A DNA stretch of 64,000 nt, from contig JBCBRH010000012.1 in assembly GCA_039819785.1 (NCBI GenBank), positions 37,245-101,244 of the forward strand, given 5' to 3'. Shown here one piece after another: positions 35,528-44,482 of this stretch (its first letter is position 1; every line of letters starts with the position of its first letter). The translations under genes and the position numbers were made by a program. The DNA comes from JBCBRD01 sp039819785 (GTDB lineage Bacteria; Pseudomonadota; Alphaproteobacteria; Rhizobiales; Hyphomicrobiaceae). The notes under the pieces are model-generated. The model was not told the DNA's origin and did not search any database. It saw only the letters and a program-made list of their open reading frames with translations.

Positions 35528-36544
35528 ATGCAGACGACACCAGCCGGCGATGTCTCGGCGCACACGACCACGGACAATCCTCTGGCCGTTGTCAGCATCA
35601 ACGCCAACGCAGCCCGCATCGTAGACAGCATCGTTGCCAACGCAGACAGCCTCCGGTGCTCTGTATCAACCGGAACGCATGGGGAAATGCTCATCGATTG
35701 CGGTGCGGGTGTCATCGGCGGTTTGGAACTCGGTCGCCAGCTCTCCGAAATTTGCATGGGCGGCCTCGGGCAAATCCAAATCCATGCAAACTCTGGCCAT
35801 GATTCTTGGCCCTTGGCTGTGACTGTCACGTCGACCAATCCGGTCATCGCCTGCCTGGCCAGCCAATATGCTGGCTGGACCATCCAGGACGAAGCCTCTG
35901 GCTTTTTTGCCTTGGGCTCAGGACCGGCGCGGGCTGCCTCGCGGGTTGAGCCGTTGTTTGAAGAATTGCAATACGCCGACAACGCGGGCCGCGCGGTACT
36001 CGTCATCGAAGGCGACAAACCTCCACCACCTGCCGTCGCGCAATCCGTTGCAGAAGCCTGCGGCATCCAACCCACGCACCTGACAATCCTCTATGCACCC
36101 ACCTGGTCGCTCGCCGGCGGAGTACAGATCGCGGCACGTGTTTTAGAGGTGTCACTCCACAAGGCGCACGCCCTTCATTTCCCGCTGGACGACATTCTAG
36201 ATGGCTATGGGACAGCACCCATCGCACCACCCATCCCAGACTTCGTCAAAGCCATGGGACGGACGAATGACGCCATCATCTACGGCGGGCGCATCGGGCT
36301 TTACGTCAAAGGAACCGACGAAGCCGCCCACGGCCTTGCTGAAACATTGCCGTCGTCCAGCTCGAAGGGGTACGGCAAACCATTTGCCGATATCTTCGCC
36401 GAGGTGGAAGGCGACTTCTACAAGATCGACGCCACACTGTTTTCGCCAGCCGTCGTCCAGGTGACCAACGTGGAGACCGGCAAAACCTTCAATGCCGGCA
36501 AAATGGCACCCGAAATTGTCACCAAAAGCTTCAGCGCAAGCTGA
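35528..36544 (+). CDS. mch: Mch, methenyl-H4MPT cyclohydrolase
   Basis: A 338-residue cyclohydrolase that opens methenyl-H4MPT to 5-formyl-H4MPT. Matches: SVSTGTHGEMLIDCGAGVIGGLELGRQLSEICMGGLG, DEASGFFALGSGPARA, ILYAPTWSLAGGVQIAARVLEVSLHKAHAL and GRTNDAIIYGGRIGLYVKG. The N-terminus is about 15 residues longer than in most homologues. It follows the Orf5-type gene by 6 bp. The formyl product goes to the formyltransferase/hydrolase complex, which is outside the window. Confidence 0.96.
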   Translation: MQTTPAGDVSAHTTTDNPLAVVSINANAARIVDSIVANADSLRCSVSTGTHGEMLIDCGAGVIGGLELGRQLSEICMGGLGQIQIHANSGHDSWPLAVTVTSTNPVIACLASQYAGWTIQDEASGFFALGSGPARAASRVEPLFEELQYADNAGRAVLVIEGDKPPPPAVAQSVAEACGIQPTHLTILYAPTWSLAGGVQIAARVLEVSLHKAHALHFPLDDILDGYGTAPIAPPIPDFVKAMGRTNDAIIYGGRIGLYVKGTDEAAHGLAETLPSSSSKGYGKPFADIFAEVEGDFYKIDATLFSPAVVQVTNVETGKTFNAGKMAPEIVTKSFSAS

Positions 36545-36586
36545 CGCCCCACCCACTGCCAGCGGACCACCGGAGCAACACAGCGA

Positions 36587-38389
36587 ATGCCAACGCCCCA
36601 CATCGTCCTGTTTTCCGAGGACGTCGGCGACGAATGGCACTCCGGCGCACTCATCCAGGCTTTCGAAAAGCAAGGCGCCCGCGTCACCCGGGTGGCCCTC
36701 GCCAACTGTGGGTTTGACACCCGCAGCCCAGGCGGGCTTACGATCCCAGGCTTTGATGATCGCCTGCCTGATGGGGCATTCGTCCGCGCCATCTCTACGG
36801 GGTCCTTGGAACAGATTACCGTCCGCCTCGGCATCCTGCACGCCCTGCAGCATGCCGGGGTCCTCGTCTGGAACTCAGCCGATGCAATCGAACGCTGTGT
36901 CGATAAGGCCATGGCACTGCAGTGCTTTCATCGCGGTGGCCTGCCCGTGCCAACCTCGCTGACAACCGAGACACTCGCCAACGCACAGGCGTTTACGTCG
37001 CAGTCTGGAAACGATACCGGCGTTGTTCTGAAGCCGCTATTCGGCTCTCAGGGCAACGGCATCAGGCGCATTGCGCCGAACGACATACTCCCACCGGAAG
37101 ACGATGTGGGCGCGGTCTATCATCTCCAGCACTACCTGCCACCACCAGAGGGCGGGCCATTTTCCGATCTGCGCTTACTCGTGTCAGGGCACCGCGTCCT
37201 GGCAGCCATGCAACGGCAAAGCGACACGTGGCCGACCAACGTGCACCAAGGCGGTGCCCCGACGGTTCTGGAGATCACCGACGACCTGGCCGACCTCGCT
37301 GTGCGCGCCGCACAGGCCGTCGGCGCAAATTACGCCGGCGTCGATATCATGATGGATGCACACGCCAACCCTCATCTCATCGAAATCAATTCCAACCCGG
37401 CTTGGAAAGGCGTCCAATCGGTCACCGGTTGGGACATCGCAGAACAACTCGTAGCCGACTTTCTCAACCGCCAACGTCAAGCCTCCATCGAAACAGCCTT
37501 CACATCAGCCTGCGCCAGTGAATTGACCGCCATCAAACCAGGCAACGTCCATATCTTTGCCGACGGCCACCGTATGCGCGTTGAACACTTCGCAAAAAGC
37601 GCGTTGGCAGCAGGCCCCCATATCGCAGACCCAGACCGGAGCGTTGGTGGGCGGATCAAGGCTTCCGTGGCCGCCACCGTTGCCGCCGTCGATTGCAACA
37701 CAAATCTGGGCATCTGCCTGCTCTGTGCGCCACTCGCCAAAGCTGCTGAGGCCCAGACTGCTGGAGAAAAGTCTGCTGGAGATAAGTCCACGCAGGGCGA
37801 GGCCAGCAAAGCCAGACCTCAAACCGCAGACGGGCTGCGAAAACGTCTCGACCTTGTCCTCACCGAGCTGACAATCGCCGATGCCAAAAACGCCTATGCG
37901 GCAATTCGGCTCGCGTCACCCGCCGGTTTGGGCCGGGCAGCCAGCCAGGACATTAACGCCGCCCCTCGCGTTACACTTCGCGAAGTCATGGCGCTATCAG
38001 CTGACCGCGACCGCATCGGTAAAGCTTACACCGACACCTTCGAGGACATCTTCGCACACGGCCTCCCCACCTACACCGAGGCCCTGGCCCGAACAGATGA
38101 CCCATCAGTGGCCGTATCATACCTGCACATGGTGTTTCTGAGCCGTTTTCCAGACAGCCACATCACAAGAAAGCACGGTTCAGAGGCGGCCAATCACGTC
38201 ATGACGGAAGCCAGATCTCTGCTTGGCGCAAACCCCTCCCAACTTCTCGCCTTCGATGCAGACCTGAAGCATCGCGGTCTAAATCCCGGCACGACAGCTG
38301 ACTTTGTGGTCGCCACCGTTTTTGCCCATGAATTGATCAGCCCCACCAGCCGTGCATGCGGGCACGTTTATGCTTGTCTAAAGTCGTAA
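36587..38389 (+). CDS. Fusion: RimK-type ATP-grasp (Orf7) + CitG-like domain
   Basis: A 600-residue two-domain protein. Residues 1 to about 300 are a RimK-like ATP-grasp ligase: VLKPLFGSQGNGIRRI for ATP, RLLVSGHRVLAAMQR and GVDIMMDAHANPHLIEINSNPAWKGVQ. This corresponds to methylotroph Orf7, thought to add amino-acid units to the pterin or furan cofactor. Residues about 305-600 match the CitG family (triphosphoribosyl-dephospho-CoA synthase): CASELTAIKPGNVHIFADGHRMRVEHFAKSA, NTNLGICLLCAPLAKAA and GTTADFVVATVFAH, with a low-complexity insert (about 388-410, EKSAGDKSTQGEASK). The frame is continuous. It lies 42 bp after mch. Confidence 0.88.
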   Translation: MPTPHIVLFSEDVGDEWHSGALIQAFEKQGARVTRVALANCGFDTRSPGGLTIPGFDDRLPDGAFVRAISTGSLEQITVRLGILHALQHAGVLVWNSADAIERCVDKAMALQCFHRGGLPVPTSLTTETLANAQAFTSQSGNDTGVVLKPLFGSQGNGIRRIAPNDILPPEDDVGAVYHLQHYLPPPEGGPFSDLRLLVSGHRVLAAMQRQSDTWPTNVHQGGAPTVLEITDDLADLAVRAAQAVGANYAGVDIMMDAHANPHLIEINSNPAWKGVQSVTGWDIAEQLVADFLNRQRQASIETAFTSACASELTAIKPGNVHIFADGHRMRVEHFAKSALAAGPHIADPDRSVGGRIKASVAATVAAVDCNTNLGICLLCAPLAKAAEAQTAGEKSAGDKSTQGEASKARPQTADGLRKRLDLVLTELTIADAKNAYAAIRLASPAGLGRAASQDINAAPRVTLREVMALSADRDRIGKAYTDTFEDIFAHGLPTYTEALARTDDPSVAVSYLHMVFLSRFPDSHITRKHGSEAANHVMTEARSLLGANPSQLLAFDADLKHRGLNPGTTADFVVATVFAHELISPTSRACGHVYACLKS

Positions 38390-38614
38390 AACCGGGGTAG
38401 GACGACGCGTGCCTGTCTTCGACCCACGTGCTGGGCTCGCAAGGCCCTCTGGCATACCGCTATCTGGCCAACCGGTTCGGGCATATCACCCGTTCGCAGC
38501 TAACTGGGATAGTTCCGCTCATCCGTTATTTGGATGTTGTTGACCGGCTGCGGCCAACATTCCAGGCATCCAACATTTTAACCACATCTCACGCTCTGGG
38601 AGGAGTTCTCTAAT

Positions 38615-39127
38615 ATGGCCAAAATTACAAAAGTCATGGTCGGTGAATCGCTTGTCGGCGATGGCAACGAAGTTGCGCACATCGACCTGATCATCGGCCC
38701 TCGCGGATCCGCTGCTGAAACAGCATTCTGCAACAGCTTGACCAACAACAAAGACGGCTTCACGTCGCTTCTCGCTGTCATCGCACCAAACCTGCCCTGT
38801 AAGCCAAACACACTGATGTTCAACAAAGTGACCATCAAAGACGCCCGTCAGGCCGTCCAGATGTTCGGCCCAGCCCAGCACGGTGTTGCTAAGGCCGTTC
38901 AGGATGCCGTCGCAGAAGGCACGATCCCAGCTGACGAAGCCGACGATCTGTTCATCTGTGTTGGTGTCTTCATTCACTGGGACGCTGCCGACGACGCCAA
39001 GATCCAGGACTACAACTACCGCGCCACGAAAGAATCCATTGAGCGCGCAATTGCAGGCAAGCCAACGGCTGCCGAAGTCACGGCGCAAAAGGACAGCGCA
39101 GACCACCCATTCGCTGCCAAGTCCTGA
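38615..39127 (+). CDS. fae: Fae, formaldehyde-activating enzyme
   Basis: A 170-residue enzyme that joins formaldehyde and H4MPT to give methylene-H4MPT, the entry to C1 oxidation. It has the conserved MAKITKVMVGESLVGDGNEVAH start with the catalytic His22, IGPRGSAAETAFCNSLTNNKDGFTSLLAV, PNTLMFNKVTIKDARQAVQMFGPAQHGVAKAVQDAV and IHWDAADDAKIQDYNYRATKES. A strong GGGAGGAG box precedes the ATG. The 225-bp leader and the terminator after it suggest a separately and strongly expressed gene. Confidence 0.97.
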   Translation: MAKITKVMVGESLVGDGNEVAHIDLIIGPRGSAAETAFCNSLTNNKDGFTSLLAVIAPNLPCKPNTLMFNKVTIKDARQAVQMFGPAQHGVAKAVQDAVAEGTIPADEADDLFICVGVFIHWDAADDAKIQDYNYRATKESIERAIAGKPTAAEVTAQKDSADHPFAAKS

Positions 39128-39326
39128 AGCGGAAACCATCCAGAGCAGACCGGGTCGAACGACACCGCTCAAACGACAACTGCAAGCACTGCGAGCGTAT
39201 CAGACCCTTCTACCCCCGCTATGTCGGGGGGCCTGCTTCAGCGATTGGGGCGTATCCTTTCAGGCCGATGGGGCAAATAACCCAGGTCTTGAACCAGTTG
39301 AAGTGACCGGTTCTCGCAGAATAAGA

Positions 39327-39364
39327 AAAGACGGCGGTCCTTTTCGAAAGGCCGCCGTTTTTCG
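39327..39364 (+). terminator. Rho-independent terminator after fae
   Basis: Arms acggcggtc (39331-39339) and ggccgccgt (39350-39358) are followed by TTTTT; a matching A-run precedes the stem. It is 200 bp after fae and 5 bp before the end of the convergent HisA-like gene, so it can serve both. Confidence 0.8.
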
Positions 39365-39368
39365 TAGG

Positions 39369-40076
39369 TCAAAGGGACTGAAGCATTGCGATGTCGGAAT
39401 GGCTAAGCTCGCCAGCATGCAAAGCGCGCGAGATTAGCACGCCGCAATGGAGACCTGCGATCCGGGCAAAGTCATCCACGCGCACACCCCCGGCAGCCAA
39501 CACGCTTCGTTCACCTGCGGCTGCCTTGATCGCTTGAAGCCGGGCAAGGTCCACCCCGCCACCAGTCCCGACCTGAGCAAGGTCCATGACGATCACCTGC
39601 GCAGGCCACGCATCTGCATCATCAAACACGTCATCAGGCCCGAGCCGGCCCAGCCCTCGATGATCAAGCGACAGCGTAAACTCTCCATTCAAAGCATCGG
39701 CAAGTGCGCCATAGTGTGTTGCGCTTGCTAGGATTTCAGTCCCGATAACGGGCATGATGCGGGGGTGGTTGTGCCAGCGCCCCGCTGCCTCGACGTCCGA
39801 AAGGCCATCATCCAGCAAGATGCGCACATCCGACAGCGCGGTACTCAGAGCTTCAACCACCGACACCTGCGGCGTCTGCTGCATGATCCCGTCGAGGTCG
39901 GCCACGTAGATCACCCCGCAGTCCGGCACCAGTTGGACCAACGCGCGAGCCACATCGATCGGAGCGGCTGTAGCTGGCGCAAGCGGTGTCTCAATAGCCT
40001 GATAGTTGACCCGGTCTCCCGCCACCGCGCGCACCACGACGCCATCCTGGATATCGATGACCGGAACAACCAACAC
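39369..40076 (-). CDS. HisA-like TIM-barrel protein of the H4MPT region
   Basis: A 235-residue (beta-alpha)8 protein related to the histidine enzyme HisA. Segments: VVPVIDIQDGVVVRAVAGDRVNY, GVIYVADLDGI, FTLSLDHRG, VIVMDLAQVGTGGGVDL and RSVLAAGGVRVDDFARI. HisA paralogues are recurrent neighbours of H4MPT genes in methylotrophs, so a role in cofactor synthesis rather than histidine synthesis is more likely; the reaction is unknown. The start is a GTG at 40076, preceded by GGGAG. It is divergent from the gene at 40147 with only 70 bp between. Confidence 0.8.
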   Translation of the reverse strand: MLVVPVIDIQDGVVVRAVAGDRVNYQAIETPLAPATAAPIDVARALVQLVPDCGVIYVADLDGIMQQTPQVSVVEALSTALSDVRILLDDGLSDVEAAGRWHNHPRIMPVIGTEILASATHYGALADALNGEFTLSLDHRGLGRLGPDDVFDDADAWPAQVIVMDLAQVGTGGGVDLARLQAIKAAAGERSVLAAGGVRVDDFARIAGLHCGVLISRALHAGELSHSDIAMLQSL

Positions 40077-40146
40077 CGCTATAAGACTCCCAACCGTTGA
40101 AGCATCCCATGCCGCCTCTCAAATCCCAAGACGCGAAGCCCCTATC

Positions 40147-41190
40147 ATGACATCCATCCTCGGCCTCGACATCGGCGGCGCACACCTCAAGGCAGCCGCC
40201 TTCCAGGAAGGCCGTCTGATGGAAACCCGCCAGATCGCATGCCCACTTTGGCAGGGCGAGGACAAACTCGACACCGCGCTGGCCGCAATTTCGGATTTAA
40301 AGACAGACGGTGCACCCATCGCTGTCACCATGACCGCCGAGTTGTCTGACCTTTTTGACACCCGTCAAGAAGGGGTTCGCTGGATCATCGCCCGGCTGGA
40401 CCGGGAATTTCCAGCGCAAACCCTCCACATATGGACGTCCAACGGCATTTTTGTATCGCCCCATGAAGCCCGCGATGTCCCCGACACAATCGCCTCAATG
40501 AACTACCTCGCCACTGCCCACTTCGCTGCCCATCACGTACCAGATGGCATCATGATCGACATGGGCACCACCACGACCGATCTCATCCCCCTCATCGATA
40601 GCAGACCCGTGTTAAGCGGAACATCGGATGCCCAGCGCCTCGCAAACAGCGAGCTGGTCTACACCGGCCTGACACGTACCGCCGTCATGGCCGTGGCCGA
40701 TCAGGTGCCCTTCAAAGGCCTTATGGTTCCACTTTGCCGGGAGTATTTTGCCACCATGGCAGATGTCCAGCGTATCTTAGGGACCCTGGCCGAAGGCATC
40801 GACGTTCAGGCCACCGCTGATGGACGCGGACAAAGCGTGGAAGAAAGCATCGCCCGGCTTGCCCGCATGCTCGGGTGCGATGCAGATGACGCGACCAATT
40901 CCGAATGGACGCTGGTCGCCCGCCATGTGGCACGCGCCCAACTTAGCCCGGTTGCTGAAGCCCTTGGGGTTTTGTTGTCACGCACACCGGCATTGGCAGA
41001 CAAACCCATCATCACGACGGGGTGTGCGCACACCCAGTTGAACGAGTTCGCCCTGCGTGAAGGGTTCGAGCCCCGCCCTTTTCATACGCTGTTCCGTGAC
41101 ACAATCCCGAATGCAACTGACATCAACACATGCGCCACGGCTGCATCGGTGGCCGCACTCCTGGCCACACACCTAAAAAGCGGTGTGTGA
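40147..41190 (+). CDS. H4MPT-linked C1-transfer pathway protein (OrfY type, ASKHA fold)
   Basis: A 347-residue protein of the hydantoinase/oxoprolinase-like ASKHA superfamily. The phosphate-1 loop is ILGLDIGGAHLKAA, phosphate-2 is GIMIDMGTTTTDLIPL, and the adenosine-side loop may be IITTGCAHTQL. It matches the conserved family annotated as a probable H4MPT-linked C1 transfer pathway protein (OrfY in Methylobacterium). The nucleotide-binding fold suggests ATP-dependent activation of an intermediate; the substrate is unknown. The ATG at 40147 gives the expected start. It ends 2 bp before the convergent Sel1 gene. Confidence 0.88.
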   Translation: MTSILGLDIGGAHLKAAAFQEGRLMETRQIACPLWQGEDKLDTALAAISDLKTDGAPIAVTMTAELSDLFDTRQEGVRWIIARLDREFPAQTLHIWTSNGIFVSPHEARDVPDTIASMNYLATAHFAAHHVPDGIMIDMGTTTTDLIPLIDSRPVLSGTSDAQRLANSELVYTGLTRTAVMAVADQVPFKGLMVPLCREYFATMADVQRILGTLAEGIDVQATADGRGQSVEESIARLARMLGCDADDATNSEWTLVARHVARAQLSPVAEALGVLLSRTPALADKPIITTGCAHTQLNEFALREGFEPRPFHTLFRDTIPNATDINTCATAASVAALLATHLKSGV

Positions 41191-41192
41191 AG

Positions 41193-42188
41193 TCAATTGC
41201 TCATGGGATCGACTGCCGTGATCGACAACGTCATGGCTGTAATCTTTGGCGACAGACCGCCTGCATCCACACGCAGATCTTCATCCAGTTGCAACTGACG
41301 GGTCTGATTACCGGTCGTCAGATATTCACGGATCGTGCTGACGACACGGATGTCATCGCCGTCCCTCAGCGCCTCCGAACGGGTCCGCGCAAATCGGTAC
41401 CTGACCGATTGATTGAATGTCTGTTGCCACAACTCCCGCAAGCCCGCTTTGTCGAGCGTCTGATAACCCGATTGCGCGGGCAGTTTGACCCGGATTTTTG
41501 CATCAGGTGAGATGGGGTCCATCATCAAATCAAGATCACGCTCGTTGGTCGCAGAATCCAGCAAGCTCAAAAGTTCGCGGACCTGTGCCGCTTCCCGAGA
41601 TGTCCGGTCGAGTGCCGCATCATGCGCTGGCGAAGCCTTGGCCAGAAACGCCCGAGCTTCTGCTTCGCCATTGTCAGCGGCCCGTTGATACCAATAAAGC
41701 GCGTCTCTGGTTTGACCCTCAGCCTCCAATGACTGCGCCAGTTTGAGCTGCCCTTGCGACGACCCCGCTTCGGCTGCCCGACGCAGGTAGACGGCGGCTT
41801 TTTCCGCGTCCGCAGCGGTTCCAAGCCCCCGCTCATACGCTTCAGCAACATTGAAAAGACACTGTGGATCGCCCTGATCGCCGCCCTTCTTGTACCACGC
41901 AAGAGCTTTCGCGAGGTCTTTGGGAACACCCTTGCCCGCTTGATACATGTTCGCAAGGTTCAAAATGCCCTGCGCATTCCCTTTATCCGCCAGCGCCTGC
42001 CAGCGTTCAAAAGCCTCGTCATACATCCCCATCTTGTAAACGGCGTATGCCTTGAGATTGTCGACCATCTCGGTGCGAATGCGGTTTTGTTCGGCAGCAA
42101 TTTCGGCATCGGCACGCACGCCAGCTGGCACCATCGCCAGGGTTGCAGCCGCAAAAAGGGCAGCCCCTCTGAAATATGGAAACATCAT
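41193..42188 (-). CDS. Exported Sel1-repeat protein with C-terminal NTF2-like domain
   Basis: A 331-residue protein with a signal peptide ending at GVRADA (residue 28). Residues about 55-205 contain four Sel1-type repeats (QGILNLANMYQAGKGVPKDLAKALAWYKKGGDQGD and similar). From about residue 215 the sequence changes to a SnoaL/NTF2-like pattern (LLSLLDSATNERDLDLMMDPISPDAKI... TVSTIREYL-like). Sel1 repeats bind proteins, so this looks like a periplasmic scaffold. It trails the DUF447 gene by 61 bp on the same strand, but no link to C1 metabolism is seen in sequence. Confidence 0.82.
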   Translation of the reverse strand: MMFPYFRGAALFAAATLAMVPAGVRADAEIAAEQNRIRTEMVDNLKAYAVYKMGMYDEAFERWQALADKGNAQGILNLANMYQAGKGVPKDLAKALAWYKKGGDQGDPQCLFNVAEAYERGLGTAADAEKAAVYLRRAAEAGSSQGQLKLAQSLEAEGQTRDALYWYQRAADNGEAEARAFLAKASPAHDAALDRTSREAAQVRELLSLLDSATNERDLDLMMDPISPDAKIRVKLPAQSGYQTLDKAGLRELWQQTFNQSVRYRFARTRSEALRDGDDIRVVSTIREYLTTGNQTRQLQLDEDLRVDAGGLSPKITAMTLSITAVDPMSN

Positions 42189-42249
42189 GTTTTTTGACCA
42201 TCCGTTTTAGGTTGGACCGGTTGAGCTTGGGCTGGTCCTATTGACCGAT

Positions 42250-42843
42250 TCAACCGGCAACTTTCTCTTGGGCCATGTGCGGGTTAGAAGCGCGCCACGT
42301 CTCGACTTTTTCCATCAGCCAGCCCCAGGCCTCTAGTTCACGCGGCCCGGCCGTCTTGGAAATGGCGATCTGCAGATACACCAATTCTTGTGCCACCTTT
42401 TCAGCCGGCAGCATGTGCAGACGCGACGTCAAAACGGCTGCTTCAATCACTGCCGCTTGCGCCCGGTTGAAACCGCCCCACGCACGATGGGTACCCTGAT
42501 GCACAACCTCACAGGAAAAACGCGGCCGTTGCGCATCTTCCGTAATGGACGCCACCCGCAACTCCCAATGCACATTGGCATCTTCCAGCAGGGCACCATT
42601 GACCTTTTCGGCCTCCCGAACGGCAAAGTCCCGTCGCCCGGTCAGACACCCCGCAAACACCCGCACATCATCGGTGTGGTTGGCAACAGCTTCCGGGTTG
42701 GCGCGCAAGTTCTCCAGCGTCCGCGATGGCGCAAATGGTGCAATCACCCAGCGGTCGCCCTCTGCAATCAATCCAAGCGGTGCAATGTGCACCTCACCAG
42801 CGAGCGAACGCGTGGTGACAATCGTTTCAGCGATCAGGGGCAT
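42250..42843 (-). CDS. DUF447 family protein of the H4MPT region
   Basis: A 197-residue protein starting MPLIAETIVTTRSLAGEVHIAPLGLI. The pattern IAPFAPSRTLENLRANPEAVANHTDDVRVFAGCLTGRR fits the DUF447 family, a flavin-reductase-like split barrel found in archaea and H4MPT-containing methylotrophs (Orf9 type). The function is unknown but it is consistently linked with pterin cofactor genes. The ATG at 42843 lies 17 bases inside the upstream gene, indicating translational coupling. Confidence 0.85.
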   Translation of the reverse strand: MPLIAETIVTTRSLAGEVHIAPLGLIAEGDRWVIAPFAPSRTLENLRANPEAVANHTDDVRVFAGCLTGRRDFAVREAEKVNGALLEDANVHWELRVASITEDAQRPRFSCEVVHQGTHRAWGGFNRAQAAVIEAAVLTSRLHMLPAEKVAQELVYLQIAISKTAGPRELEAWGWLMEKVETWRASNPHMAQEKVAG

Positions 42844-44470
42844 CGGTTTCCTCTTCCACAACCAACGGCTGGTCCGTGTCTTTAGCGGTCCTAGCCTGGA
42901 CCCGGTGTCCGCCTCGCTTTTTAATCTCGCGGATGACGTCAGCCGTACCGGCCTCGGCTGCGTTGGCGTCATCAGCAACGCCGACTTCACGCCGGTCCAT
43001 ATCATCACCCTCAGGATCGGCCCGAGGAGCGACCAGGGCACCGCCTTCAGCATCTTTCGACTGTCTGATTGCAGCGCGCTTGTCTTTACGCACCTTGAGC
43101 GTCGCGCCTTCGGACTTCTGACGCGTCAAATCTTCGGTTTCAGCATCCGCGCTGATACCCCAGTCGAGTGGGTTGTCTTGGGCGTAGCGCTTACCCAGTT
43201 TCCAGGCCAATTCAGCCTTGGCGAGTTCATAGCCCAGATAGAACGCATGCCCGCCATCATCATCCACGTCTAACTTCGGGAACAGGGCATAAGGGTTGTC
43301 GGTGACGTCATGCATATGGCGATTGTAAACGTGTACGCCTGCCAACGTCACTTCGATGCGAAAATTGCTATCCCGAATAGCCTCCGCCATGTCGCCCACT
43401 TCAGCTGACGTATAGGGAAACGGACGCAGGTCATGCAGTGACAAGAGCCCTCCACCATACCCCTTCGGCAGGCTCTGGTCGGCTTTTGCACGGTACATAA
43501 CCCGCCGTGCCGCATCATGTTCCTGCACAGTCCTGCGGGTATGCGGCGACACCTGCACGATCAGGACATTGCAAATGTTCAGTTCAGAGCAGATGCCCAT
43601 CAACAGCGCCGTCAATCCCTGGCTATCGACATCCGTCAATTCGGTCAGATTGCCCGTCCCCATCAGGATGTCTGTATCAGGCCGCAGCCGCCGTAATTCC
43701 GCATAGCGCTCCAGCGACGTCATGAACCCGAAGTGGATCGGATCGAGAATGGGATCGGCGATGTGGGCAATGCCCAGCGCATTTGCCTTGTCGATGGCGC
43801 GCAGCAGGGAAGCCAGGTCGCCATGCGGTTTGGGAACCAGAACCGGCACACACCCGGTCCCCTTGACCAGATGCACGCTCGTTTCATCGAGGCTCAACAC
43901 ATGATCGGCCCCGGCATTGATGGCGCGCTCCAGTTCACTGACATCACCGCTGTCCACGCTGACTTTCAGCCCTTCAGCCTGCAATGCGGCCACGGCTTCT
44001 TCAAGATGCGGGAACGGCGCTTCGGGCTGGCACCCGACATCGATCACATCCCCACCGGCGGCCGCATGAAGCCGACCGCGTGCAACGATTTCAGCGACCG
44101 TGAGAAGCGGCGCCTCAACGATCTCTGCAAAAATGCGGACGCTGTGTCTTGAAAGATCGGGCGGTGTCCCGCCTTTACCCAGATACTCAGGCAGGTCGAT
44201 CATCTCGTCAGGACCACGCACGAACGGCACGCCATAGTGCGCTTCAAGCGCCTCCAGGTCCATGCGCGATCGCCCTGGAACAACCACGCGGCCAGCGTCA
44301 CTCTCCAACTTGAACCGCTTCCGGATGATTTTTTCCGTCATCAGCGCGGCGACCTTCACGCCGACATTGACGACCTCGAACGACCCGTCTTCCATGCCGA
44401 TCTCACGCAGGGTTTCATCCAGCCGCTGCGCCGCCAGATGCCCCGTCAGAAAGATCTGTTTGTCAGCCAT
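42827..44470 (-). CDS. Dihydropteroate synthase-like protein of the H4MPT pathway
   Basis: A 547-residue protein. Residues 1 to about 120 form an N-terminal domain found only in this family (ADKQIFLTGHLAAQRLDETLREI). Residues about 120-440 form a TIM-barrel related to dihydropteroate synthase: IFAEIVEAPLLTVAEIVARGRLHAAAGGDVIDVGCQP, LKVSVDSGDVSELERAINAGADHVLSL, and HIADPILDPIHFG. It probably joins the pterin pyrophosphate to the arylamine side chain in H4MPT synthesis. The last 100 residues are charged and repetitive. The ATG at 44470 is preferred to a TTG one codon earlier. Confidence 0.9.
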   Translation of the reverse strand: MADKQIFLTGHLAAQRLDETLREIGMEDGSFEVVNVGVKVAALMTEKIIRKRFKLESDAGRVVVPGRSRMDLEALEAHYGVPFVRGPDEMIDLPEYLGKGGTPPDLSRHSVRIFAEIVEAPLLTVAEIVARGRLHAAAGGDVIDVGCQPEAPFPHLEEAVAALQAEGLKVSVDSGDVSELERAINAGADHVLSLDETSVHLVKGTGCVPVLVPKPHGDLASLLRAIDKANALGIAHIADPILDPIHFGFMTSLERYAELRRLRPDTDILMGTGNLTELTDVDSQGLTALLMGICSELNICNVLIVQVSPHTRRTVQEHDAARRVMYRAKADQSLPKGYGGGLLSLHDLRPFPYTSAEVGDMAEAIRDSNFRIEVTLAGVHVYNRHMHDVTDNPYALFPKLDVDDDGGHAFYLGYELAKAELAWKLGKRYAQDNPLDWGISADAETEDLTRQKSEGATLKVRKDKRAAIRQSKDAEGGALVAPRADPEGDDMDRREVGVADDANAAEAGTADVIREIKKRGGHRVQARTAKDTDQPLVVEEETDAPDR

Positions 44471-44482
44471 CAAAGCTCTTCA

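Noticed and set aside
39213..39230. GC hairpin (cccccg...cggggg) between fae and its terminator
   Set aside because: No T-run follows and a better terminator lies at 39327; reported here only as a possible processing stem.
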